From positions 1,903,069-1,967,068 of the forward strand of contig NZ_JADKRR010000001.1 of the NCBI RefSeq assembly GCF_015351105.1: a stretch of DNA of 64,000 nucleotides, read 5' to 3'. The stretch comes from Clavibacter sp. VKM Ac-2872. GTDB lineage: Bacteria; Actinomycetota; Actinomycetes; Actinomycetales; Microbacteriaceae. The translations under genes and the position numbers were made by a program. The notes beneath the pieces are model-generated. The model saw only the letters and a program-made list of their open reading frames with translations. It made no database searches and had not been told where the DNA came from. Shown piece by piece: positions 46,485 through 55,638 of the stretch (positions are counted from its first letter, which is position 1; each line of letters starts with the position of its first letter).

Positions 46485-47354
46485 TCAGCCGGCCCGATGG
46501 CCCGGCACGCCGAGCCCCTCGAGCAGCTCGGCGCGGAGCGCGGCCAGGGTCGCGTCGCCGCGGTCGCGCGGGCGGGCGCCCGGCACGTCGAGCACACGGC
46601 GGACGGTCGCGCCCGGCGCGGCGCCGGGCGCGGGATCCGGCCCCAGCAGCACCACGCGGTCGGCCAGGTGCAGGGCCTCGTCGACGTCGTGCGTGACGAG
46701 GAGGACGGTCGTGGGGATCGCGGCGTGCACGTCGAGGAGGAGGTCCTGCATCCGCAGCCGCGTGAGGGCGTCGAGCGCGCCGAACGGCTCGTCGAGCACG
46801 AGCACGCGGGGTCGCCGGGCGAGCGCGCGGGCGAGCGACGCGCGCTGCGCCATGCCGCCGGAGACCTGCCGCGGACGGAGGTCGGCCGCCTCGGCGAGGC
46901 CCGTGAGCTCCAGCAGGTCGCGCACCCGGGCGTCGCCCTCGGCCGGCGGCACGTCGCGCGGGAGGCCGAGGCGCACGTTGGCGCGGAGCGTGCGCCAGGG
47001 CAGCAGCCGGGGCTCCTGGAAGGCGACCGCCGAGCGCTGGTCGACGTCGCGGACGGGCGTGCCGTCAATCAGGAGGGAGCCGGCATCGGGCCGGTCGAGC
47101 CCGCTCACCTGGCGGAGGAGGGTCGACTTTCCGCAGCCGGAGGGGCCGAGGATCGCGACGACGTCGCCGGCCGCGAGGTCGAGGTCCACGTCGCGCAGCA
47201 CGACGCGCGTGCCGCGGCCGCCGTCGATCGGGAAGGACCGGCCGACCCCGCGGAGCGCGACGGCGCCGGCCGAGCCGGGCTCGGGATCCGCGCGGACGTC
47301 GGCCGGGGCGGGCGTCGCGGGATCGCGGTGCGTGGCGGTGACGGTGACGGGCAT
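46485..47354 (-). CDS. ABC transporter ATP-binding protein, SsuB/TauB class
   Basis: The 289-residue ATPase energises the importer. Walker A GPSGCGKST, Q-loop AFQEPRLLPW, signature VSGGMAQR, Walker B VLVLDEPFGALD and the switch His in LVTHDVDEAL are all intact. FQEPRLLPW is typical of the nitrate/sulfonate/taurine group. The ATG has TAGCGT 6 nt upstream and no Shine-Dalgarno. It leads the unit, 85 bp before the binding protein. Confidence 0.93.
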   Translation of the reverse strand: MPVTVTATHRDPATPAPADVRADPEPGSAGAVALRGVGRSFPIDGGRGTRVVLRDVDLDLAAGDVVAILGPSGCGKSTLLRQVSGLDRPDAGSLLIDGTPVRDVDQRSAVAFQEPRLLPWRTLRANVRLGLPRDVPPAEGDARVRDLLELTGLAEAADLRPRQVSGGMAQRASLARALARRPRVLVLDEPFGALDALTRLRMQDLLLDVHAAIPTTVLLVTHDVDEALHLADRVVLLGPDPAPGAAPGATVRRVLDVPGARPRDRGDATLAALRAELLEGLGVPGHRAG

Positions 47355-47360
47355 GACCCG

Positions 47361-47366
47361 ACGCTA
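47361..47366 (-). promoter_or_regulatory. -10 box (TAGCGT) for the ABC importer unit
   Basis: TAGCGT ends 6 nt before the ATPase ATG, in a 112-bp gap downstream of nusB. The same box precedes acs. Confidence 0.45.
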
Positions 47367-47466
47367 GGTCGACGCGCGCCGACCCGTCCCACCCCGCGTC
47401 ACACGCCGTCGCGAGACGACACGCGGCGTAACGGAGGGGGCACGATCGGGCGGACCGTGCCGAGGG

Positions 47467-47880
47467 TCAGGCCTGCGCGGCCGCGATCCGGGCGAGCATG
47501 CCGTTCACGAACGACGCGGACTCGTCCGTCGAGAGCGACGACGCGAGGTCGACGCTCTCCGAGATCGCGACGCCGTCGGGCACGTCCGTGTTGAAGAGGA
47601 TCTCCCAGATGCCGATGCGCAGGATCGCGCGGTCGACGGCGGGCATGCGGGCGAGGGTCCAGTTCACCGAGTACGTCTCGATGAGCTCGTCGATCTCGTC
47701 CTGGTGCTCCACGAACCCCTCGGCGATCTCGCGGGCGTACTGCCACGACGCCTGGCGGTCGGGCTCGGCGGCGGCGCGCTGCTGCTCGACGGCGAGGGTC
47801 GCGGGGATGGACTCGCCGCGGATGTCCGCGACGTAGAGGACGTCGAGGGCGCGCTTGCGCGCCTTGGTGCGTGCGCTCAC
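47467..47880 (-). CDS. nusB: Transcription antitermination factor NusB
   Basis: The 137-residue helical protein binds boxA RNA with S10 and supports rRNA antitermination. RTKARKRALDVLYVADIRGE and the C-terminal NGMLARIA match the family; WTLARMPAVDRAILRIGIWE is the core. GTG start, 4 bp after the efp stop, so it is cotranscribed with efp. Confidence 0.96.
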   Translation of the reverse strand: MSARTKARKRALDVLYVADIRGESIPATLAVEQQRAAAEPDRQASWQYAREIAEGFVEHQDEIDELIETYSVNWTLARMPAVDRAILRIGIWEILFNTDVPDGVAISESVDLASSLSTDESASFVNGMLARIAAAQA

Positions 47881-47884
47881 GGGG

Positions 47885-48448
47885 TCAGTCGGTGACGCGG
47901 CCGAGGTAGTCGCCCGTGCGGGTGTCCACCTTGACGCGCGTGCCCTGCTCGAGGAAGAGCGGGACCTGGATCTGGTGCCCGGTCTCGACCGTCGCGGGCT
48001 TCGTGCCGCCCGTGGAGCGGTCGCCCTGCAGGCCCGGCTCCGTGTACGTGATGGTGAGCACGACGGACGCGGGCAGCTCGACGTAGAGCCCCTCGCCGTT
48101 GTGCAGCGCCACGGTCACGTTCTGGTTCTCGAGCATGTAGTTCTTCGCGTCGCCGACCTGCGCCGCGGACAGCGTGATCTGGTCGTAGTCGCTCGTGTCC
48201 ATGAACACGAAGTTCTCGCCGTCGGCGTAGAGGTACTGGAAGTCGCGGCGGTCGACCGTCTCGGTCTCGATCTTCGCGCCCGCGTTGAACGTGCGGTCGA
48301 CGACCTTGCCGCTCATCACGTTCTTGACCTTGGTGCGCACGAACGCGCCGCCCTTGCCCGGCTTCACGTGCTGGAACTCGATGACGGTCCACAGCTGGCC
48401 GTCCATGTTGAGGACGACGCCGTTCTTGATGTCAGCGGTAGAGGCCAT
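47885..48448 (-). CDS. efp: Elongation factor P
   Basis: The 187-residue protein rescues ribosomes stalled on polyproline. The tip loop VKPGKGGAF places Lys32 where other bacteria modify a Lys or Arg. The PGKG form is the type used unmodified in corynebacteria. Three beta-barrel domains are complete, ending [11 protein letters not shown]. Several products here are very rich in Pro (for example MltG and the small membrane protein at 61084), so demand for EF-P is plausible. Confidence 0.97.
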   Translation of the reverse strand: MASTADIKNGVVLNMDGQLWTVIEFQHVKPGKGGAFVRTKVKNVMSGKVVDRTFNAGAKIETETVDRRDFQYLYADGENFVFMDTSDYDQITLSAAQVGDAKNYMLENQNVTVALHNGEGLYVELPASVVLTITYTEPGLQGDRSTGGTKPATVETGHQIQVPLFLEQGTRVKVDTRTGDYLGRVTD

Positions 48449-48562
48449 GCGGGGAGGGTCCTTGCCTGTTCGACGAGCGGGATGCGGCGGCGGCGAGAGG
48501 TGCCGGCGCGCGAGGTGCCGCGGGGGCCCGGTGGGCGCGTGCGGCTTTCCTGAGGGACCAGC

Positions 48563-49003
48563 CTATCGGGTGCCGGTCACGACGTGCGCGAGGGCGAGGA
48601 GGTACGAGCCGAAGCCGAACCCGGCGATGACGCCCGTCGCGACGGGCGAGATGACGCTGGTGTGCCGGAACTCCTCGCGCGCGTGCGGGTTCGAGATGTG
48701 GACCTCGATGAGCGGGATGCCGGCCTTCGTCACGAGCGCCGCGGCGTCGCGGAGCGCGTACGAGTAGTGCGTGAAGGCGGCCGGGTTCATGATCACGGGC
48801 GCCCGGGTGTCGACGGCCTCGTGCAGCCAGCCGATGAGGGTCGCCTCGTCGTCGGTCTGGCGGAGGTCGATCTCGACGTCGTCGGGCGCGAAGTCCATGA
48901 GCTCCCGGCGGAGGGCGTCCAGGTGGCCCGTGCCGTACACGTCGGGCTCGCGGCTGCCGAGCCGTCCGAGGTTGGGGCCGTTGAGGACGAGCACGCGTGA
49001 CAT
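48563..49003 (-). CDS. aroQ: Type II 3-dehydroquinate dehydratase
   Basis: The 146-residue shikimate enzyme shows LNGPNLGRLGSREPDVYG with Arg18 and the catalytic Tyr23, NPAAFTHYSYALRDA, and EVHISNPHAREEFRH with His102. It forms a dodecamer in relatives. TAGGCT sits 6 nt before the ATG and no Shine-Dalgarno is present, suggesting its own leaderless transcript. It is 31 bp after the SDR gene and 114 bp before efp. Confidence 0.97.
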   Translation of the reverse strand: MSRVLVLNGPNLGRLGSREPDVYGTGHLDALRRELMDFAPDDVEIDLRQTDDEATLIGWLHEAVDTRAPVIMNPAAFTHYSYALRDAAALVTKAGIPLIEVHISNPHAREEFRHTSVISPVATGVIAGFGFGSYLLALAHVVTGTR

Positions 49004-49009
49004 GCGACC

Positions 49010-49015
49010 AGCCTA
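49010..49015 (-). promoter_or_regulatory. -10 box (TAGGCT) for aroQ
   Basis: TAGGCT ends 6 nt before the aroQ ATG, the same hexamer and spacing as before polA. Confidence 0.45.
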
Positions 49016-49034
49016 GGGCGCGGCCCCGGCCCGC

Positions 49035-49817
49035 TCAGCCGACGCTCTGGCCGCCGTCCGAGCGGATGCGCTGGCCGTTGATCCAGCCGCCCTCGGCCGA
49101 GGCGAGGAAGCAGACGAGCGCGGCGGCGTCCCGGGGCTCGGCGAGACGGCCGCGTGGCGTCGTCTCCCGCAGGTGCGCCCGGATCTCGGGCGTGAACCAG
49201 CCCGTGTCGATGGGTCCCGGGTCGACGAGGTTCGCCGTGATCCGCGCGTCCTCGAGCTCGCGCGCCGCCGCGATGACGATGCGGTCGAGCGCGGCCTTGC
49301 TGGCGCCGTAGGGCACGTTGCCCACGACGTGGTCGCTCGTGAGCGCGATGATGCGGCCGGCTCCCGGGACCGCACGGTAGCGGCGCGCGAAGCCCTGGAT
49401 CAGCTGCAGCGACGCCCGCACGTTCACGGCGAGGTGCCGCTCGAGGCTCTCGACGCTCGTCGCCAGCAGCGAGCTGTCGACCCCCTCGGCGTGCGAGAGG
49501 ACGAGCGCCGTGACGGGTCCGAGCGCCTGCTCGGCGGCCTCGAGGATCCGCTCGGCCGCGTCGGTGTCCATGAGGTCGGCCTCGATCGCGTGCGCGCGTC
49601 CGCCGGCGCGCGCGACGGCCTCGGCGACCCGCGCGGGGTCGTCGGGCTGCGGACCCCAGGCCTTGCGCGCGTCGTAGGCGGACCAGTACGAGAAGGCGAC
49701 GTCCCAGCCGCCGAGCGCGAGGTCCTCCGCGATGGCCGCGCCGAGCCCGGCGACCCGCCCGACGCCCGTGACGAGGGCGACGGGCCGGGGCGCCTCGGGA
49801 TGCGCGGGATCCGTCAC
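49035..49817 (-). CDS. Short-chain dehydrogenase/reductase inserted between aroB and aroQ
   Basis: The 260-residue Rossmann enzyme has an atypical cofactor loop TGVGRVAGLGAAIA, the catalytic Ser in ALTSDHVVGN and the YGASK Tyr/Lys pair, so it should be active. The C-terminal GGWINGQRIRSDGGQSVG is that of FabG-like SDRs. The GTG start overlaps the aroB stop by 4 bp. The substrate is unknown. An SDR is not a standard shikimate gene, so this is a lineage-specific addition or one linked only by operon. Confidence 0.88.
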   Translation of the reverse strand: MTDPAHPEAPRPVALVTGVGRVAGLGAAIAEDLALGGWDVAFSYWSAYDARKAWGPQPDDPARVAEAVARAGGRAHAIEADLMDTDAAERILEAAEQALGPVTALVLSHAEGVDSSLLATSVESLERHLAVNVRASLQLIQGFARRYRAVPGAGRIIALTSDHVVGNVPYGASKAALDRIVIAAARELEDARITANLVDPGPIDTGWFTPEIRAHLRETTPRGRLAEPRDAAALVCFLASAEGGWINGQRIRSDGGQSVG

Positions 49818-50929
49818 GACCCGATCTCCTGGTACGCCGCGAACAGCAGCGCCTCCTCGGGCCCGTTGAGCACGCTCGCCCGGCCGACGCCGTCGAGCAC
49901 GATGAACCGCATCATGTCGCCGCGCGCCTTCTTGTCGCGCTTCATGCTCGCGACGAGCGTGGGCCAGCGGCCGACGGGGTAGCTGGTGGGGAGGTCGAGC
50001 GAGTCGAGGATCCGCCGGTGCCGGTCGACCGCCTCGTCGGACAGCGAGCGCGTGAGGCGCGAGAGCTCCGCCGCGAAGACCATGCCGACAGCGACGGCCG
50101 CGCCGTGCCGCCAGCGGTAGCGCTCGGCGTGCTCGATGGCGTGGCCGAGCGTGTGCCCGTAGTTGAGGATCTCGCGGCGGCCCTTCTCCGTGAAGTCCTC
50201 CCCCACGACCTCGGCCTTCATCGCGATGGCCAGCTCGACGACGCGGCGGAACTCGGGACTCGTCGGATCCGTGACGCGCGCCACGTCCTGCTCGATGATG
50301 TCCAGGATCTCGGGCACGGCGATGAACCCGGCCTTCACGATCTCCGCGAAGCCCGTGACCAGCTCGTTCCGCGGCAGGGTCGCGAGCAGGTCGAGGTCCA
50401 CGATCACCGCGGTCGGCGCGTAGAAGGCGCCGACGAGGTTCTTGCCCTCGGACGTGTTGATGCCGGTCTTGCCGCCCACGGCCGCGTCGACCATGGCGAG
50501 CACCGTCGTCGGGATCTGGATGAGCATCACGCCGCGCAGCCACGTCGCCGCGACGAACCCGCCGAGGTCGGTCGTGGCGCCGCCGCCGAGCGTGATCACG
50601 GCGTCCGAGCGCGTGAAGTCGGTGGTGCCCATGATCTTCCAGCAGAACGCCGCGACCTCGACGCGCTTGGCGCCCTCCGCGTCCGGCACCTCGGCGAGGT
50701 AGACCTCGACGTCGCCCTGCAGGCGCTCGCGGAGCCGCGACGCCTCCTCGGCGAGGGCGGGCGCGTGCACGATGAGCACCTTGCGCACGCGCGGGCCGAG
50801 CAGCGCGCCCACGCCGGCGACGAGGCCGCGCCCCACGGTCACGTCGTAGCCCGGCGTGCCGGACACGCGGATGACGGTGGGCGCGTCCGGTTCGACGGCG
50901 GGGGTCGCGGTGGGGGTCGGTTCGGTCAT
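49814..50929 (-). CDS. aroB: 3-dehydroquinate synthase
   Basis: The 371-residue NAD- and zinc-dependent enzyme converts DAHP to dehydroquinate. LGGGATTDLGGFVAATWLRG, PTTVLAMVDAAVGGKTGIN, GFAEIVKAGFI and NYGHTLGHAIEHAE (zinc-binding His) are canonical. The first 20 or so residues are a Pro/Thr-rich extension. The ATG overlaps the aroK stop by 4 bp. Confidence 0.97.
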   Translation of the reverse strand: MTEPTPTATPAVEPDAPTVIRVSGTPGYDVTVGRGLVAGVGALLGPRVRKVLIVHAPALAEEASRLRERLQGDVEVYLAEVPDAEGAKRVEVAAFCWKIMGTTDFTRSDAVITLGGGATTDLGGFVAATWLRGVMLIQIPTTVLAMVDAAVGGKTGINTSEGKNLVGAFYAPTAVIVDLDLLATLPRNELVTGFAEIVKAGFIAVPEILDIIEQDVARVTDPTSPEFRRVVELAIAMKAEVVGEDFTEKGRREILNYGHTLGHAIEHAERYRWRHGAAVAVGMVFAAELSRLTRSLSDEAVDRHRRILDSLDLPTSYPVGRWPTLVASMKRDKKARGDMMRFIVLDGVGRASVLNGPEEALLFAAYQEIGS

Positions 50930-51417
50930 GGCTGCCTCTCCCGGGCGAAGCGCTCGATCTCGCGGGCGATGCGCGGGAGCGGGCGGTCGGAGGTGTCGAT
51001 GGTCAGGTCGGCGAGCGAGCGGTAGAGCTCCTCGCGGTCGGCGACGATGCGGCGCCAGCTGTCGAGGCCGTCGACGAGCGGGCGGTCGTGTCCGCGGATC
51101 CGCGCGCGCACGGCGTGCTCGCTCACGGTGAGCAGGACCACTCCGCACGACGCGAGGTCGGCGCGCGTCGCGGGGTCGAGGACGGCTCCGCCGCCGAGCG
51201 AGACGACGCCGTCGTCCGCGAGGGCGGCGGCGACCGCGTCGCGCTCGAGCTCGCGGAACCGCGGCTCGCCGTGCTCGCGGAAGATGTCGGCGATGGATCC
51301 GTGCGCGTCGACGATCGCCCGGTCCGTGTCGGTGAACGGCAGCCCCAGGCCCTTCGCCACACGGCGGCCGACCGTGGTCTTGCCCGCGCCGGGCGGGCCG
51401 ATCAGGACGACCGGCAC
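50926..51417 (-). CDS. aroK: Shikimate kinase
   Basis: The 163-residue kinase has Walker A GPPGAGKTTVGRRVA, FTDTDRAIV with the shikimate-binding Asp, FRELERDAV and SLGGGAVLD. The GTG start at 51417 is 2 bp after the aroC stop. Length is normal for the family. Confidence 0.96.
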   Translation of the reverse strand: MPVVLIGPPGAGKTTVGRRVAKGLGLPFTDTDRAIVDAHGSIADIFREHGEPRFRELERDAVAAALADDGVVSLGGGAVLDPATRADLASCGVVLLTVSEHAVRARIRGHDRPLVDGLDSWRRIVADREELYRSLADLTIDTSDRPLPRIAREIERFARERQP

Positions 51418-51419
51418 GC

Positions 51420-52658
51420 TCAGGCCTCGGGAGGCGCGGGCGGCGCGGCGTCCGCCTCGTCCACGAGGTCGGCGCCCGTGCGCCGGCCCTCGGGGATCGC
51501 GTCGAGGTAGCCGCGGAGGTTGCGACGGGTCTCGCCCACGGAGTCGCCGCCGAACTTCTCCAGGACGGCGTCGGCGAGCGTCAGCGCGACCATGGCCTCG
51601 GCGACGACGCCCGCGGCGGGCACGGCGCACACGTCGGAACGCTGGTGGTTCGCGGGGGCCGCGCCGCCCGTGGCGGTGTCGATGGTGCGGAGGGCACGCG
51701 GCACGGTCGCGATGGGCTTCATGCCCGCGCGGACGCGGAGGACCGTGCCCGTCGACATGCCGCCCTCCGTGCCGCCGGCGCGGTCCGTGGACCGGCCGAT
51801 GCCGGCGTCCGTGGAGAACAGCTCGTCGTGCGCCTCGGATCCGCGACGCGTGGTCGTGAGGAAGCCGTCGCCCACCTCGACGCCCTTGATCGCCTGGATG
51901 CCCATGAGCGCGGCCGCGAGCTTGGAGTCGAGCCGGCGATCCCAGTGGACGTGCGAGCCGAGGCCGGGCGGCAGGTCGTACGCGAGGACCTCGACGACGC
52001 CGCCGACCGTGTCGCCGCTCTGCTTGGTGTCGTCGACCTCGGCGACCATGCGCGCGCTCGTGTCGGGGTGGAAGCAGCGCAGCGGATCCGCGTCCAGGGC
52101 GTCGACGTCGGCGGGCGTCGGCAGCGGCGCGCCCTCGGGCACGCGGACGGGACCGATCGCGAGCGTGTGGCTGACGAGCGTGATCCCGAGCTCCGCCAGG
52201 AACGCGCGCGCCACGGCGCCGAGCGCCACGCGGGCCGCGGTCTCGCGGGCGCTCGCGCGCTCCAGCACGGGACGCGCCTCGTCGAAGTCGTACTTCTGCA
52301 TGCCCACCAGGTCGGCGTGACCGGGGCGGGGACGCGTGAGGGCCGCGGCGCGCGCGCCCTGCAGCTTCTCGGGATCCACCGGCTCGGGGCTCATGATGTC
52401 GACCCACTTGGGCCACTCCGTGTTGCCGATGCGCACGGCGATGGGGCTGCCGAGCGTCCGCCCGTGGACCACGCCGGTGGAGAGGCTCAGCTCGTCCTGC
52501 TCGAACGCCATGCGCGCACCGCGGCCGTAGCCGAGCTTGCGACGGGCGAGGTCGGCGCGGATGCCGTCGAGGCTGACGGGCACACCCGCGGGCAGGCCCT
52601 CCAGGACGGCGATGAGTTCGGGGCCGTGGGATTCCCCGGCGGTGAGCCAACGCAGCAT
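51420..52658 (-). CDS. aroC: Chorismate synthase
   Basis: The 412-residue FMN enzyme makes chorismate from [24 protein letters not shown] is the start signature, [16 protein letters not shown] binds FMN and substrate, [11 protein letters not shown] and [10 protein letters not shown] complete the site. GGGAGGA lies 7 nt before the ATG. The chorismate feeds TrpE further left. aroA and DAHP synthase genes are not in the window. Confidence 0.98.
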   Translation of the reverse strand: MLRWLTAGESHGPELIAVLEGLPAGVPVSLDGIRADLARRKLGYGRGARMAFEQDELSLSTGVVHGRTLGSPIAVRIGNTEWPKWVDIMSPEPVDPEKLQGARAAALTRPRPGHADLVGMQKYDFDEARPVLERASARETAARVALGAVARAFLAELGITLVSHTLAIGPVRVPEGAPLPTPADVDALDADPLRCFHPDTSARMVAEVDDTKQSGDTVGGVVEVLAYDLPPGLGSHVHWDRRLDSKLAAALMGIQAIKGVEVGDGFLTTTRRGSEAHDELFSTDAGIGRSTDRAGGTEGGMSTGTVLRVRAGMKPIATVPRALRTIDTATGGAAPANHQRSDVCAVPAAGVVAEAMVALTLADAVLEKFGGDSVGETRRNLRGYLDAIPEGRRTGADLVDEADAAPPAPPEA

Positions 52659-52744
52659 GGCCCCATCCTCCCACAGCGGCAGGGTCGGACCGGCGAGCAC
52701 GATCCCCTCCGGGCCTCCCGCAGCGACAGCATCCGGTCCGCGGG

Positions 52745-53629
52745 TCAGGCTCCCGTCCAGGGCTTCCCGGGATCCCGACCGACGCTCGCGAGCATCGCCG
52801 CCAGCACGCGCTCCTCGCCCGGCAGCGGCCGGGCGTCGTCGCCATGGGCGAACAGGCGCACCTGGTCGAGCGCCTGGTGCACGAGCATGTCGATCCCCGG
52901 CACGACGCGACCGCCCGCGCGCCCCCACCCGGTGGCGATGCCGGTGGGCCACGGCGCGTACGTCACGTCGAGGAGCACGGCCCGCTCGGGCACGGCGGCG
53001 GGAAGGGGCACGGCCGCGGCGGCGTCGCCCGGGAGGGTGCTGATCACGGTGTCGGCGTCGCGGAGCGCGTCCACCGCGTCCGCGAGCGACACGGCCCGGA
53101 GCGCGAGGCCCAGCTCGTCGGCCAGGGGCGCGAGCTCCCGGCCCTGCGCGGGACGGCGGGCCGCGACCACCACCTCCCGCGCGCCCATGCGGGCCAGCGC
53201 CACGAGGGCCGAGCGCGCGGTGGATCCGGCGCCCAGCACGACCGCGCGCCCGCCGCGCTCGATGCCGGCCATCGCGAACGCCCGGACGATGCCCGCCACG
53301 TCCGTGTTCGCGCCGCGGCGCCGCACCCCGCCGTCGCCGTCGAGCAGCAGCGTGTTCGCGGCGCCCGCGAGGCGGGCGGTGTCGTCGATCAGGTCGAGGA
53401 GCGGCAGGACGTCGCGCTTGAGCGGCATCGTCAGCGAGAGTCCGCGCCAGCCGGATCCGAGGCCCGCGACGAACCCGCCGAGGTCCGCCCCCGTGCACTC
53501 GACCGCCTCGTAGGACCAGTCGAGCCCGAGGACGTCGTAGGCCGCCCCGTGCAGCCGCGGCGACAGCGAGTGCGCGATGGGGCTGCCGAGGACCGCCAGC
53601 CGCACGGCCGGCGTCCGCGGATCAGCCAT
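52745..53629 (-). CDS. aroE: Shikimate dehydrogenase
   Basis: The 294-residue NADPH enzyme has [18 protein letters not shown], the catalytic Lys in [10 protein letters not shown] and the Asp in GANTDVAG. The cofactor loop is [12 protein letters not shown]. The ATG is 8 bp inside the end of mltG, so it is coupled to that gene. The 86-bp gap to aroC carries the aroC Shine-Dalgarno but no clear terminator. Confidence 0.96.
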   Translation of the reverse strand: MADPRTPAVRLAVLGSPIAHSLSPRLHGAAYDVLGLDWSYEAVECTGADLGGFVAGLGSGWRGLSLTMPLKRDVLPLLDLIDDTARLAGAANTLLLDGDGGVRRRGANTDVAGIVRAFAMAGIERGGRAVVLGAGSTARSALVALARMGAREVVVAARRPAQGRELAPLADELGLALRAVSLADAVDALRDADTVISTLPGDAAAAVPLPAAVPERAVLLDVTYAPWPTGIATGWGRAGGRVVPGIDMLVHQALDQVRLFAHGDDARPLPGEERVLAAMLASVGRDPGKPWTGA

Positions 53630-55199
53630 TGCCCGGGTTGTCCTTCATGAACTGCTGCCACTGCGCGACGGCCTTCTGGTGCTCCTCGTACGTCTGGGAG
53701 AAGACGGTGTCGCCCGTGATGGTGTTGACGGTGACGAAGTACAGCCACGGGCCGTCCGCGGGGGCGATCGCGGCCTTGATCGCGAGGTCGCCGGGGTTGG
53801 AGATGGGGCCGATCGGGAGTCCCGTGTGCACGTAGGTGTTCCAGGGGTTGTCGTCGGCGCGCTCGGCGTCCGTGGTGGTCACGCGGCCGACCGAGTTCGC
53901 GCCGTAGGCGACGGTCGCGTCCGACTGCAGCGGCATGCCGATCGCGATGCGGTTCTGGAAGACGCGCGACACCTTGTAGAAGTCGCCCTCGAAGCGGGCC
54001 TCCTTCTGGATGAGCGCGGCGAGCGTGAGGACGCGGTGGCGGTCGGCGGTCGCGACGCCCGCCTGGTCGAGCGCCTGGAAGGTGCGGCTCACCATCGCCT
54101 TGACCATGTCCGTCGCGGACGTGCCGGGCGGGAAGTCGTACGTGGCCGGGAAGAGGTACCCCTCGATGTTCGGCGCCTCGGCGGGGATGCCGAGGGCGGC
54201 GCGATCCGCGGCCGCGGCCTCGAGGTCGGCCACGGGCGTGCCGGTGCCCTCCGCGATGAGCTCGAAGGCCTGCGCGACCGTCTGGCCCTCGGGGATGGTG
54301 ACCTTGGCCTGGATCTGGCTGGCGGGGTCCTGCAGCATCGCGAGCGCGGACGCCGCGCTCATCTGCTTCCGCAGCGTGTAGGTCCCCGGCTGGAAGACGA
54401 CCTCGCCGCCGGAGGCGACGACGGCCCGGTAGAACGCCTTCGACGTCTTCACGACATCCTGCGCGGCGAGCGTGTCGCCGATGGTGCTGCCGGTGTCGCC
54501 CGTCTTGACGACCACCTGCACCTCGCCGGTGCCGTCGCCGTCGTAGTCGGTGGGCGCGGCCGGCGTCAGCAGCGCCGAGACCACGGGGCCGAACATCGAG
54601 GTCGCGATCACGCCCGCGCCGCCGAACAGCGCGACGAGCAGGACCACCACGTACGGCCACTTGGGGTGGCGTCGCTTCGGCTTCGGGGCGACGGGGGCCG
54701 CACGGCGCGGCGGCGTCCCTCGTCCGTCGTCCGTCGTCGCGCGGGTCGGCGTGAGCGGGGTCGGCGTGGTCCGAGCGGCACCCGCGGAGGTCGGCACGGT
54801 CGCCGAGGAGGCGCGCGGCCGCTCCTCGGACACGGGACGCGGAACGGCGGCCGAGGACGCGGGCTCGGTCGCCCGGCGGACGGGGCGCTCGTCGGCCGCC
54901 GTCGGCCGCGGGGCATCGACCCGAGCGGGTGCGGACGCCGCGGCCTGCGCCTCGGCCGCCTCCCTCAGCGCGCGCAGCTCGCGTCGCGTCATGGGCGCAC
55001 CCGTCCCGATGCCGGGTCCGTCGCCGCGCGGAGCGGGAGCGGGCGCGGGCGCGGCGGGCGCCGGGGACTCGGCGACGTGGTCGCCGAAGAGGCTCTCGAA
55101 GGGGTCGCCACCGCCACCCGCGGCCGCCGTGGCGCGTCGGGTGGGATCGGTCTCAGGCGTGTCGGTCAGGATCGACTCGGTTCCTCGGGACGAGAGCAC
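53622..55199 (-). CDS. mltG: Endolytic transglycosylase MltG with long cytoplasmic N-terminus
   Basis: The 525-residue membrane protein trims nascent peptidoglycan. A single helix (about residues 181-203) is followed by the extracytoplasmic YceG domain: VKTGDTGSTIGDTLAAQDVV, IPEGQTVAQAFELIAEG, and ALIQKEARFEGDF with the catalytic Glu, then DNPWNTYVHTGLPIGPISNP. The first 180 residues are cytoplasmic, rich in Pro, Ala and Arg and predicted disordered, far longer than in E. coli. The GTG start at 55199 overlaps the end of ruvX by 47 bp; it has no Shine-Dalgarno, so the true start is uncertain. Confidence 0.9.
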   Translation of the reverse strand: MLSSRGTESILTDTPETDPTRRATAAAGGGGDPFESLFGDHVAESPAPAAPAPAPAPRGDGPGIGTGAPMTRRELRALREAAEAQAAASAPARVDAPRPTAADERPVRRATEPASSAAVPRPVSEERPRASSATVPTSAGAARTTPTPLTPTRATTDDGRGTPPRRAAPVAPKPKRRHPKWPYVVVLLVALFGGAGVIATSMFGPVVSALLTPAAPTDYDGDGTGEVQVVVKTGDTGSTIGDTLAAQDVVKTSKAFYRAVVASGGEVVFQPGTYTLRKQMSAASALAMLQDPASQIQAKVTIPEGQTVAQAFELIAEGTGTPVADLEAAAADRAALGIPAEAPNIEGYLFPATYDFPPGTSATDMVKAMVSRTFQALDQAGVATADRHRVLTLAALIQKEARFEGDFYKVSRVFQNRIAIGMPLQSDATVAYGANSVGRVTTTDAERADDNPWNTYVHTGLPIGPISNPGDLAIKAAIAPADGPWLYFVTVNTITGDTVFSQTYEEHQKAVAQWQQFMKDNPGNG

Positions 55200-55638
55200 C
55201 GGGTGGGGAGCCGGCGGCGCGCTCGGTGTCGAGCGCGTGTTGAAGGATTATAACCGCCGCCACCTGGTCGATCACGGGCCGCTGCTTACGGGACCCTCTG
55301 CCCGAGGCGCGCAGGGCGCCCTGGGCGGAGACCGTCGAGAGCCGCTCGTCGACCAGCCGCACGGGCGTGTCGGTGGCGTCGGCGAGCCGCCGCGCGAACC
55401 CCTCGGCGTCGTCCGTGGAGGCGGTCACCCGGCCCGAGAGCGCGAGCGGCAGTCCCACGATGAGCTCGGTGCAGTCGATCTCGGCGGCGACCTCGAGGAT
55501 CCGCCGCACGTCCGCGGAGCCGCCGGCGTCGCGCGGGACGGTCTCGACGGGGGTCGCGATCAGCCCGTGCGGATCCGACCGGGCGAGGCCGACGCGGGCC
55601 TTCCCCACGTCGACCGCGAGCCGGGATCCGATCCGCAT
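55153..55638 (-). CDS. ruvX: RuvX/YqgF family RNase H-fold protein
   Basis: The 161-residue protein has the RNase H-like fold with LAVDVGKARVGLARSD, LIVGLPLALSGRV, RLVDERLSTVSAQ and VIDQVAAVIILQHALD, which hold the expected acidic residues. Proposed roles are 16S rRNA 5' end processing and Holliday junction resolution. The ATG shares one base with the alaS stop (TGATG). The order alaS-ruvX-mltG-aroE is widely conserved. Confidence 0.94.
   Translation of the reverse strand: MRIGSRLAVDVGKARVGLARSDPHGLIATPVETVPRDAGGSADVRRILEVAAEIDCTELIVGLPLALSGRVTASTDDAEGFARRLADATDTPVRLVDERLSTVSAQGALRASGRGSRKQRPVIDQVAAVIILQHALDTERAAGSPPGALVPRNRVDPDRHA

Noticed and set aside
54700-55100. Repeat array suggested by Pro/Ala/Arg-rich codons in the mltG N-terminus
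   Set aside because: The low complexity is at protein level; no regular DNA repeat unit with spacers is present, so it is not a CRISPR or tandem repeat.
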